In this document: one piece after another, positions 29,082 through 39,074 of the stretch | Position numbering within the stretch: position 1 is the stretch's first letter | Layout of the letters: every line of letters begins with the position of its first letter | From: Lasiosphaeria ovina | Taxonomy: Eukaryota; Ascomycota; Sordariomycetes; Sordariales; Lasiosphaeriaceae | Reading direction: 5' to 3' | Assembly (NCBI GenBank): GCA_033439765.1 | Contig: JAULSN010000006.1 | Location: 3,162,001 to 3,226,000, forward strand | DNA length: 64,000 nucleotides | Translations under genes and position numbers: made by a program | Notes under the pieces: model-generated | The model's database searches: none | What the model was told of the DNA's origin: nothing | The model's input: only the letters and a program-made list of their open reading frames with translations

Positions 29082-32000
29082 ATGGAAATTGGAAATTTCT
29101 TTGCACTTGGCATCGGCTCTACCGCAAAGATGCTGTCAACCATTGCGCTCCCCGACTTTTCGCACATCGGACCATGGGAGGTCTTCCTTCTTGCCGCCAT
29201 TGGCATCGCGTCATTTTTCGTCTTTGGAATCCTTAGTTTTGGGCGTATGCCGCCGATACTCCATGCATTGGCACTCGTTTGGATCACGGTTTCTGTCATC
29301 ATGAAGCCTCCCGAACAGCTTCAACCGCCTGTCTTCTGGGTCGTGTTCGCCACTTGCTTCCCGTTCACCTTTGAGGGGAACCTCGCGAGCGTCTTCCTCT
29401 GGGGCCTTCTCATCAGCCATCTGAGCCTCCTCGCTGCCGCGATGCCGATTGTCTTCAAAATTCTTTTCGTCCTCGTCTATCCTGCCGCACTCTACATTGT
29501 GAATGCTAGCTGCGTCACCACGTTCCTCTGCTGGCTCGCAGTCGCCTTGGCCATGTTCGACAAAATCCATTTTCTGATGCATCCCGGCTTCTGGGCCGGC
29601 TGGGTTGCCCTTATCGTCTTCCTATATGCGGGCTTCCAACCAAATTCGCCGCTAATTTGGAACATTCTCGGGACGCTCTTCCTGGCCCTATTGTGGTGGT
29701 TAACCGGCGCTGCGAGTGGGGGAGTTGAGCAGTTTGTCATCTTTGCCCTAGGCACCAGCGTGTTGACTCCGACACGAATGTTTTTCACCTTTGTTTATGT
29801 CTACCCGGAAACCTATCTCTTCCCCTTCAACATGGTCAGCCGTTGGTACAAATTCCCCTCGCCATCCTGGTGGCCCATCGGCAAGCTCGGCGAGGATGCG
29901 CCGCACGTGTTCTGCGGCCAATGCCACCAATTCACGTCGAGTTCGAGACTTATTATGGGCTCTTACGCGCCCTTGGTGCCTCTGGTGGAGTGGCACACCA
30001 TCTCCCCCAAGCGGTCCTCGTTGACGAGTGTTTCGCCTTGTGATCTGTGTCCGCTCATCTGGCATTCCGCCGGCTTGGACGCGCTGGAGGATCACCAAGG
30101 CGAAGAAGTGGGGAAATGGAAGATGAAAATTTGGCAGGAGAGGCCGATATCGCGATATATCTTTGCAAAGCTGTACCGTGATGATGAGCCCGTTGGGCCT
30201 CGCCTTCTCATTCATCGCGGGAAGAACTTTAATGATGGTAGGTCCGCGTCTGCCCCTCCTGCTCAACCCCGAACTTGCTGGCTGATGTCACGCAAGCGGC
30301 GCCGTCCATCAAGGAGTCTTGCACCGACTCCGCACCCCATATATCCTTGGCCAATTCCTGGCTCGCCGACTGCAAAAGGCACCACCCGGCGTGCAATGGC
30401 GTGGGAACCTCCCCCCCAGGCCACCGACCAGATTGATCCATTTGGAAAAGTCAACAGAAGCCGAGGCGGGATACAAGATCAGGCTCATCTTGACGGAGTC
30501 CAGAGACTCTGGCGCCCCACTGGAATACTTGGCCTTTAGCCACTGCTGGGGTGGAAGCGGGACTTTGCAGCTCTCCCAAGAGAATTACGAGGACTGCCAA
30601 AGCAGCATCGATTTGTCGGCCCTCTCCAAGAACATGCGCGACGCCATCATTGTCACGGAGAAGCTGGGTTTCTTGTACATATGGATCGACTCGCTGTGCG
30701 TCATCCAAGACTCTGCCGACGACTGGAAGGCCGAGGCATCGAGGATGGAGAGCGTGTACGCCGGGGCGACGTGCACTATCGCATCCACGGGGTCTGCTTC
30801 TGGAGACGGCGGATGCTTCCATACGCGAAGCTCCATCGACCGCCGCAGCCTAAAGCCATGCAGAATTGGGATATCGAAGCTGCCGAGCGACGGTGCGGAC
30901 GACGAGTGCGAGTGGATATACATTCGCCGCGACGACCTGAGCGACTTCCGGCGCGGCGTCGACCGCGCGCCCCTGAACAAGCGGGGGTGGGTGTTGCAGG
31001 AGCGACTCCTTTCTCGCCGAACCCTCCATTTTGGCGCCGACATGCTCTACTGGGAGTGCTGCCTGCGCTCGGCCTCGGAGCTGTGTCCCAAGGGCTACGT
31101 GTACAAGCATCCGACCGAGTACCACGGCAATTATCTTCCACCACCGATCCGAGTCGAGCTCGACGGATCCGACTTGGTCCCCCTAACTAGGTGGAAGCGC
31201 TCTCGTCTGATACAGCGACGGGTTCCCCAGCCTGATCTAGATCTTTTTGATCGCGAGGTGCCGTCCAGTCGTGGTGTGTGGCGGAGCAACCAAGCCTTCA
31301 TGAGGGAGAGAAAGAGGCTGTCGTATGAATCCTGGGCCCTCGACTCGCGTACGGGCCGCTACCGCACGGCACTGGAGCAGATTCAAGACGGCCAGTATCT
31401 GGATGACGGCATCCTCAGTTTTGCCCAGAGCTGGTACACCATTGTCGAGTCGTACACGCGGTCGAATCGGAGTTTCTCCACCGACAGATGGATGGCGATG
31501 CAGGGTATTGTGGACGAGGTCCAACGAGCAACTAAGCACAGCTATATCGCTGGAATGTGGCGAGAGCACCTCGTCGAGTGCTTGCTGTCGTTTGTGGTCC
31601 AAGGGCCTGGTAGCAGACTGCTGGAGACCACGGCATCGGGAAAACCACAGGTCACCGACAACCCTCAGCCCGTTCAAGGTCCTCCCATGGCGCCTACCTG
31701 GTCGTGGGTATCTGTTGACGGCGCCATCTCCATCAACCAACTCCCGGTGAATGCGGCCAGAAAGGTGTACACGAAGCGTCTGGCCACTAGCGTCTCTGCC
31801 ACGGTGGCAGCGGCGAATCCGGGACCTGCCGGGCAGAAGTGGAACGCCATCCAGGGTGTATTGGAGATCGAGGCGCCACTAACGCCCATCTCACGGCTCG
31901 AGTTCCACCGTGGCGAATGGTACATCTACGTCGGGTACTGGGCTCGTCGGAGGTCGGCGAGGTTACTCCCAGACCTGGCGAGTTTTGCCGAGGACGTGGA

Positions 32001-32247
32001 CGCTGAGCCGTCCCACTCGCACCTTTTCTGCGTCTCGCTGTTGACGCTTCGCCGTCAAACGGAGATGCCGCTCCATCTCAAAACACGCGAAGTGCAGGGC
32101 ATCGTAGTCAAGCGGATTCAGGAGAGAAAAGGGTCGCCGGACGTGTTTGAGCGGGTCGGCTTCTTCTCCACCAGCCTTGCTGAGGGCGGCTCATGGCGTC
32201 TAGGAAGCTTGAAAAAGGGAGTGGTGAAGAAGATCCATGTGATTTGA
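29082..32247 (+). CDS. Multi-TM HET-domain protein, frame broken by one base
   Basis: Exon 1 is 29082-30237 and exon 2 is 30297-32247 (59-bp intron, phase 1). Residues ~10-260 contain about eight hydrophobic membrane segments (GPWEVFLLAAIGIASFF, FWVVFATCFPFTF, LWGLLISHLSLLAAAM, ALLWWLTG and others). A CxxC pair region (VFCGQC, later CDLCPLIW) follows, as often found ahead of HET domains. Exon 2 first reads SLANSWLADCKRHHPACNGV, the typical pre-HET segment, then changes frame in a C7 run (30411-30417), and the rest reads PPTRLIHLE, EYLAFSHCWGG, LYIWIDSLCVIQDS and YAGATCTIAST, a clear HET domain. HET proteins drive heterokaryon incompatibility and cell death. With eight Cs instead of seven the frame would be continuous, so this is either a recent one-base loss or a sequencing error. 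Confidence 0.75.
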
Positions 32248-32885
32248 ACTGCTGTTTTTTCGGGCACATTCGGTTGATATTCACGAAGTTTATACCCGTG
32301 CGCAGTCGAGATGGTCACCCCTCAACGGGCAGATACGCGAAGCGTTATCTCAGTCTAACGGCCGACAACACGTAGCTATTTAGGGAACACGGGGTCTTGG
32401 ATTGCCCAAGCCGGCTGGGCTGTGAGAAGCGACGACGGGCAACAGGGTTGGTTTAGTAGCTTGTGTAGGGGGGTGAACTAGATCTAGGCTGTGTTTAGGA
32501 TTGAAGATATCTACTAAGGTAAAATGCTTTGACTACAAGCTTTGTCCGATAATCCGCCCTTTACCAGAGTCAGCCTACTATCTTTGAAGTGCCCAGCAAT
32601 AGTATCAGGATGTAGGCATTGCCTCGTGCCGGGAAAGGACACAGCTGCGCTGGAACTCTCAAATAGCTGAAATTGATGTCTCGCCACTGCGAAATGCAGG
32701 GCAAGTTCGCCACCACACCATCTCGGAATGGGCAAGCTGAAATCGACCACTCACACGTGAGGTTGGCAAGCCACAGCCAAGACGCGGGGCATATAATAAC
32801 CAACGAAGCTCCCAAGTTCTAGACCTTTAAGGACTGCTCCGTACACCTTCCTACTTATCTCGGTCTTCTCGTCTTGCCAGAGACA
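32248..32885. other. Intergenic region, no gene seen
   Basis: A 638-bp stretch between the HET-type gene and the WW-domain locus. No recognisable coding or RNA feature was seen. Confidence 0.45.
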
Positions 32886-34951
32886 ATGAACGGGCCCAGC
32901 TTATCGATCAGGCGCAAGCCTATCGGAAGACCTTCATCACAAAATGCGCTTCAACGTTCGTCAACATTTCCTGCGAGTTTTACTACGCCATCTCAGCAGT
33001 CTGGATCAACCCCTTTTCCCACTGCGACACATCATTTTACAGCAGCCTTGAACCCCGCTCCAGGCAACGAAACCTCGCGTGCGTTGATCACGCCGAATCC
33101 GGCGATGGTTACCGCCCCCCAAAACAGGTTGAGCGTCGTTCCCCTGAGCAGCTGGTCGCCGCCAACAAGCCCAGTGAGTTCGGTGGCCGGTGTCTCCCCA
33201 TTTTCGCCATCAATGGTCACACTTTCGAGTCCTACCAGTCCGTCTCCGGGAGAACTTCACCGGAGCGCCACCATGAGCAGTGTGCAAACAGTGCCGTCTC
33301 AACATAGTCAACGAGGGAGTGTCATGAGCAGCGTAGGGCTCAGTTCACCTTTGAGTGCCATTACTGTCCCCGATGTTTCCAGCCCGTTGGCGACGGTTGA
33401 TGGCGGCGCCGCCAGGACATGCGTGTCATGCAGGAATAATACGTCTCACATCCTCTAGAACAATGACGAAGTTGCTAACATTAAGCAGCAATCGCGGACA
33501 ATGTGTCAGTCTTTAACTGCCTCATATGCGACACAACCAGTCTCACGATCAACATCTGCGCGTTGTGCTACACCACAGGCGTCGCGGCTACTAGCCACCC
33601 TCACGACATCTCATTTCTGATTACAGACTCAGATTTTCTCATCCAAGAAGGAGCAAGCGGCATCCCGCCACACCTTTGGACAGTCCGGAAGAATGCGTCT
33701 GGGAGATTGTGGTACACGCACAACGAGACTGGCTTCCGAACGCACATTCGTCCCATGACCGCCGCCGTCCATGACGCCGAGCTCACTGCCACGGGGCTTC
33801 CTCCCGGCTGGGAGCAGAAGGCAAGCAACCAAGGAAACGCTTGGTACTTGAATACCATCACAAACGCCTGGTCTTGGGACAAGCCCAACAACGTGCTGCC
33901 GCCGGGTTGGATCATCCGTAAAACCCCAGATGGCGCCCCATTCTTCGTGCACGAGGCCCTCCAACTCGCCACTTGGGATCGGCCTGGCGAACCGCCAAAG
34001 ACGAGGCCAAATGCCGCAGGTTCAACCAATGGCAAGGTTGCCAAAGGAGCCGTCACTGCATCTGACGTCAAAACAGCTGTGAGCGTCGCATCCAACATCG
34101 CCAAGTTGTCAGCGGCGGCGGATTTGTCTCCAGCTGGAATCATTACCGCTTCCGTTGCTGCCGCGAAGCTCACCGCACTTGGCGTCAAGATTGCTGGAAA
34201 GAGGATTGGGAAGTTTGGAAAGGGCAAGAGATTGGCCAGTGCCACGAAGTTCCTGGGCGCTGCAGCACAGCTCGCTGGTGATGATGATGGCGGCGATGTC
34301 GATTTTGACGAGGGAGACGAGGATGGTGACGAAGATGTTGAGGAGGAGGAGACACAGCCCGCAGCATACGAGTCTCAGCCGACTGGAGAGACAGACGCGT
34401 GTGGGCTTGTTCAACAAGATACTGTTCCTGGAGTTGCCGAGCAGTCATACGCGGAACAACCGTACGTGGAACAGCCGTACGTGGAACAGCCGTACGTGGA
34501 ACAGCCGTACGTGGAGCAGCCATACACGGAGCAGCCATACACGGAGCAGCCTCAGCGGTACCAAGACCCACAGTACTACTGCCCTCCCGAACAACCGCAG
34601 CAGCCAGAATACACCTATGCTCCTCAGCAGCCCGTCGCAGATGAACCGTACTACTATCCCCAAGGGCCGCAAACATATGTTTACAACGACCCTCCATCCA
34701 CCACCTTCGAGGCAACGTACCCACCGCAGGAGCCGCCTGCACCTGTGGTCAACAACACTTATATCGTCGTCGTCGATGTGGACGTCGGCATGCAAACCAC
34801 TACCATCACGGAGCTCGACAGCACCACACCAGCAGAGACAGGCCAAGTGCCGATCCCCCAAGGGCCCTCCGCAGTCATTACCGATTTCTCGTGGCAAGAC
34901 CCTTTGCTGCTCCCAATACAAGACAACGAACCGCAGCCGCCCTGTCGGTGA
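32886..34951 (+). CDS. WW-domain protein with cysteine motifs and pentapeptide repeats
   Basis: Part one (from ATG 32886 to about 33442) is a Ser/Pro/Thr-rich disordered region ending ARTCVSCRNN. Part two (from about 33489 to 34951) opens with NCLICDTTSLTINICALCYT. Together they give CxxC pairs that could bind zinc. Two WW or WW-like modules follow: LPPGWEQKASNQGNAWYLNT...WSWDKP and LPPGWIIRKTPDGAPFFVHE...ATWDRP, preceded by a divergent HLWTVRKNASGRLWYTHNE unit. WW modules bind proline-rich partners. An Ala-rich helical region, an acidic stretch (GDEDGDEDVEEEE) and seven EQPYV/T repeats come next. The obvious intron (33443-33488, GCTAACA branch) leaves the two parts out of phase by one base, so the join is uncertain or the gene carries an indel. 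I know no named function. Confidence 0.6.
34451..34555 (+). repeat. 15-bp tandem repeat encoding a pentapeptide
   Basis: Seven consecutive 15-bp units, consensus GTGGAACAGCCGTAC, encode (V/T)EQPY. The central three are identical and the outer ones differ by a few substitutions. Confidence 0.85.
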
Positions 34952-35741
34952 GACCACTTCACCGCCACCTGGGACGACAGATGTACCGCGGCCACAGTGG
35001 TGCTACTGCAACCGAGGCAGTGGACAAGAGCAGGGCCGTTGGTGGTTGAGCCGCCTGTGAGCAGGCGGGATGGTGTTTACTCCGGCTTATGTGTGATGGC
35101 GTGCGTCTTGGTCATATTTCGTTCTCTGTGGATTTCTTTCATTAATATCCTCTATCAATCATTTTATAATTTGATTCTACCCCAACAGGCACTCAATTGG
35201 GTGCCACGAAACTCACCCCGGAGATAACTAGAGGTTGCGGCAGTTTAGGCCCGTCGTGATGCTATACGTGCTGGCACATATGATTCCCTGCCGTCTCCCG
35301 GCCTTGGCTTATTCAACCTAATCTTTGTCAAGCCAAGCGACCCAGTTACAAACGAGTGCTAGTTTTTGCGGCCGAACGGCAACCCCGTAGGGTTACCTTT
35401 GTGGCTTTTTGATGCATACGGAAACATCGTCCTTGGCGCTAAAGAGTAGGCCGGCGTGCTAGAATGGGAAGGGGAGTGTTGGGACCTTGTTAGAGATAAT
35501 TGTGACTGGAGATTTTCTCGGCCTACTTTGTGGTGGAAAAATTCGCTTCCCCTTGCAAAGCGTAGGGCTATATAGGTAAATAGACAATCCGCCGTTTGCT
35601 AAACGTGCTTGGTTTCCCTTTTCTAGTTATATTTGTTTATCCTCAAAAGGTCACCCTTGAAACCTCACATCACTTGTGGCATTTCCTGAGCAACCCTCAT
35701 CATCTTCACCATTCCGGAATAGAAGACAACAACACAGCATA
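34952..35741. other. Intergenic region, no gene seen
   Basis: A 0.79-kb AT-leaning stretch between the WW-domain locus and the FAD monooxygenase. No domain-bearing frame or RNA gene was recognised. Confidence 0.45.
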
Positions 35742-37180
35742 ATGAGAGTCATCATCCTCGGCTCGGGGCCAACGGGGCTGTTCCTCGCGCACGCCTTGGC
35801 AAAACTCGACTACCCAGCGCTCGAAATCACCATCCTCGAGCAGCGCGCCGACCCCGTCGACCCCACGGGCGCGGGACTGGGTCTATGGCCCCACAGCGTC
35901 CGAATCCTGGACCAGCTGGGACTGTTGCCAGAAGCCAGGAAGCTGGTGCCCGAGATGAAAACCAGCATCCACCTCGACCCTCGTGGCCGGCTGCTCTCGG
36001 AGAGCACCCTGTTCGACAGGATTGTGCAGAACCATGGCCACCCCTTCATGTTCTTCGAGCGGGCGAAGCTGATTGAGCTTCTGTATGAGCAGCTGGAGAA
36101 CAGGGCCGAGATTGTATTTGCGGGCAAGAAGGTTGTGGGGATCCATGAGAAGCACGACGTGGTGGAAGTCGCCTGCGAGGATGGGTCGGTGTTAGTAGCC
36201 GATATCTTGGTCGGCTGTGACGGCTCGCACAGCATCGCCAGGCGGTTTGTCGAGTCCGGCCTTGGCCAATATCCGTCCCCTTCCCTTGGTTCTGCAGGTG
36301 GCAAAGTAGCCGAAGCGGCAACGACAACGACAACAAAGCTCCCCTCGCATTCACCCTCAAAAGCCGCCTTTCGCTGCCTATTTGGCGTCTCCCAGCTCCC
36401 AGCCGGCCTGGATCATTGTGCCATGATAGAGACGCACGACCAAGGAGCCATGATACAACTCCTGACGTCCGAGGACAGGACATTCTTTCTCCTCTACGAA
36501 GCCAATACCCAGAATGACAGCCAAGCGACAAGGTATTCGGACGCGGATGCTGAGGCAGTTGCCCAGCGATTTGAGCACCACTCGGTAGGAAAAGAAGGGA
36601 AGGTGACTTTTGGGGACCTTTGGGAAAAGAGGACCAGAGCCGGTCTGTTTGGCTTGGAAGAAGGTGTCCAGAGCAAGTGGTTCTCTGGGCGTGTTGTGCT
36701 GGCCGGGGACAGCGTCCACAAGGTAATTAATTATTACTGCGAGCTTCTCTCTCATATCCCCCTGACTTGAAAATCTCACAATGTGCAAAATGGCAGATGA
36801 CGTCAAACCTGGCATTCGGCCTCAACGTTTCCCTCGAGGATGTCGCAGCCCTAACCAACCGCCTCCATGCTCTCCTCGTCATCCAGCATGTCACCCATCC
36901 GACCACCTCGCAACTCCAAGTTCTCTTCGCCGATTACCAAGCGGAGCGCTACTCGCGCGCAAAGCTGTGCGTTAGGATGACGGGACTGTACACGAGATTT
37001 GCCACGTGGAACAACGTGCTCTTCAAGTGGATGAGCTTGTATGTTGCGCCAAAGGTAGGTGACATGTTTGTGGCGGACTGGGTGTTCAGTTGGATTCCGA
37101 GGGGTGGCCTTGTTCTGACGTTTCTGAGGGAGAGCGATCCCAAACGGGGCGAGGTGAAGTACTTGCACGAAGTGCAGTGA
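35742..37180 (+). CDS. FAD-dependent aromatic-ring monooxygenase-like protein
   Basis: Exons are 35742-36722 and 36797-37180 (74-bp intron, phase 0), giving 454 residues. It is a class A flavoprotein monooxygenase of the PF01494 type. The N-terminal Rossmann motif is IILGSGPTGLFLAHALA, followed by an ILEQR acidic strand end. The middle has DILVGCDGSHSIARRFV (the DG motif), and the splice joins VVLAGDSVHK to MTSNLAFGLN, forming the GD motif that contacts the FAD ribityl chain. Family members hydroxylate phenolic or polyketide substrates using NAD(P)H; the substrate here is unknown. A ~35-residue Ala/Thr/Ser-rich insertion (residues ~175-205) is unusual. The C-terminal segment TFLRESDPKRGEVKYLHEVQ carries no membrane anchor. 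ATG 35742 directly precedes the FAD motif, as usual in this family. Confidence 0.9.
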
Positions 37181-37250
37181 TTTGTCCATCCACGTCAGGG
37201 CGTAGACGCGAGAACAGACCGTCGGGAACAACCCCAGAACAGGCCTCCAA

Positions 37251-37314
37251 CTATACAACCACTCAGAAGAAACCCTTCCCCGATCTTTGTGGTGTTTACA
37301 AGTTAGAAAATGGC
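37251..37314. repeat. 64-bp direct repeat, copy A
   Basis: This is about 84% identical over 64 bp to copy B at 38592-38655, same orientation, with shared blocks AAGAAACCCTTC, CCGATCTTT and ACAAGTTAGAAAAT. The two copies bracket the membrane-protein gene at 37410-38492. Confidence 0.8.
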
Positions 37315-37409
37315 GTGGACCATAATAATGAGCCGAATGTTGCTGCAAAGTTTTGATCCCCATCTTGCTGTTTTGCTCACGGCCCGCCGCCCGGGAGATC
37401 AGCTGCTAA

Positions 37410-38492
37410 TTAATTATCCGCCAAACCACTGATGATACCCAACACTGCCGCGACCACTATTTCTTTTTTGTCAGCCGCGTCATCAACCATCAGCTCGCAT
37501 AGAGAAATGTCTGACTCACATCCGCCAGCAGTCGCAATATACGACGCCAGTCCCCACGCCGTCTGTATCGTCGCCAAGTCGCCCCAGTCCCTCGAGTTGA
37601 ACCAAAGCCCAACCGCCAAACTCAACGCAACAGGCAACAGCACAGCGATCGCGATCCTCGATGGTGACCACCCCAGCACAACCTCCAGCGAGTACGCCCT
37701 CTCGTCCATGATATCCAGCGTCCCGTTGTCCAGGCAGTCAAAAGCCCACCGTGTCCACTTCTCATTGACGGCCGGCGGCGGCCACGGCTGCTGCTTGTAC
37801 GCGGCCTTGAACTGCCTCAGATCCGCGAGTGCCGCGTCGTCCATCTTGAGCGGCTCGTGAGAGCCCGCCGACGTGATGCAGCGGTACAGCCGGAACGCCT
37901 GGACGGACTTGAGGCTGAAGAAGCCGCTCACGCCGCGAAGCTGCGCCGTCGCGAGTCGCACCTTGAGAAAGAGGCGCTTTGCGTCTTCCTGTCGGATGAC
38001 GACCACTCGCTCCGCCGGCTGGCGGTCGACGGGCGAGAAGATGCCTAGGACCAGGTAGGCCGCGGCGTCCTCGGGTACGGAAGACGGCAACACATGCTCT
38101 GAGACGTTCCCGAAATTTCCGAAGGCCCCGGCCGAGACCCCCCCGAGCACTTCGTTGTCGATAGAGACGGAGAATGTCTGGTTCGTAGAGGTGATCTTGG
38201 GGCAGCGTGTGCACCGCTTGCCGCGCACCGTGGTCTCCCATTCGGCACCAGCGCTGACGCCGGTTGTGCCCACGAATGCTTTGAGGCGGGTTATCTTTAC
38301 CTCGCCTTCGTGGAAGGTCGGGGCGGGCCGCAAAAAGGAAACGGGGACGGGGTTACTGGCCATGGATTGGTGTTCCATGTTCCTAATACCGCTGGGTGCT
38401 ATCGGGGGCTGAGCAGCGCCGCCTGTTCTTACGGGCTCAAGGTTCCCGACTGGAGGTGGGTTGGCGGGATTGATACTGTCGTCATCTGCCAT
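37410..38492 (-). CDS. Fungal membrane-associated protein of unknown function
   Basis: Exons are 38492-37520 and 37456-37410, giving 339 residues. The 63-bp intron has a GTGAGT donor, GCTGAC branch and TAG acceptor. Its length is divisible by three and it contains no stop, so an unspliced 360-residue form would also be open. The spliced version is preferred because it joins ASYIATAGG to LVAAVLGIISGLADN, making one continuous hydrophobic C-terminal segment. A second hydrophobic segment, RIAIAVLLPVALSLAVGLWF, lies just upstream. The N-terminal ~75 residues are Pro/Ala-rich; the middle domain carries CTRCPK and RLYRCITSAG-type motifs. It resembles a widespread, uncharacterised fungal group whose members end LEVVLGWSPxRI plus two hydrophobic helices. 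The flanking 64-bp direct repeats are notable. Confidence 0.75.
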   Translation of the reverse strand: MADDDSINPANPPPVGNLEPVRTGGAAQPPIAPSGIRNMEHQSMASNPVPVSFLRPAPTFHEGEVKITRLKAFVGTTGVSAGAEWETTVRGKRCTRCPKITSTNQTFSVSIDNEVLGGVSAGAFGNFGNVSEHVLPSSVPEDAAAYLVLGIFSPVDRQPAERVVVIRQEDAKRLFLKVRLATAQLRGVSGFFSLKSVQAFRLYRCITSAGSHEPLKMDDAALADLRQFKAAYKQQPWPPPAVNEKWTRWAFDCLDNGTLDIMDERAYSLEVVLGWSPSRIAIAVLLPVALSLAVGLWFNSRDWGDLATIQTAWGLASYIATAGGCESDISLCELMVDDAADKKEIVVAAVLGIISGLADN

Positions 38493-38591
38493 TGTAAATG
38501 TTGTTCTCGATACGTCAACCTTTTTTAATCGCGCGCCTTGTCGTGCATCAGGCAACTATCCGGCAGGCGTGATGAGCTAAACTGGAACCGC

Positions 38592-38655
38592 CTGTACAGC
38601 TACTCATAAGAAACCCTTCACCGATCTTTCCGGTGCTGACAAGTTAGAAAATAGC
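38592..38655. repeat. 64-bp direct repeat, copy B
   Basis: The partner of the copy at 37251-37314. It lies 100 bp upstream of the ATG of the membrane-protein gene, so one copy sits in that gene's promoter and the other beyond its stop codon. Confidence 0.8.
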
Positions 38656-39074
38656 AGTCTCAAAATGTCATGGAATTAAAGGTGCGAAACCTTGTATCGG
38701 CGCTGGATCTGGTTAAGTTGACGGGCCGCTGACATGTCCAACATAGAATGGAGCAGAACCCCCATGAAAGTGAACACCCAGTGGAAGGACTGTGGCTGGT
38801 GCTTCTATCCAATGGGGTCACGGGGTTGCGGCATGGTTGGTTCGAGCGGGGAATGAAATGCAGGTAAGCAGGCAGCTTGCTGAAAAGATTTTCCTCACCT
38901 CCAAGACGGATTGTCACAGTCTGGGCAACAACCTCCTCCAGCGCTTCCGTCCGCTGCTCTAAGTGCCATATTCGACAAGACCAAGCTCGCAGATAATTTG
39001 CGCAACGTTTTTATTTTTATTTCTATTTTTCCTTTTTCTGCGGCCCTGTGCCCTGCGTACATCCTCGGCACATC
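38656..39074. other. Intergenic region upstream of the HET pseudogene
   Basis: This 419-bp stretch has a T-rich low-complexity run, TTTTTATTTTTATTTC and on, at 39008-39035, probably promoter or 5' leader of the HET locus. Nothing else was seen. Confidence 0.4.
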
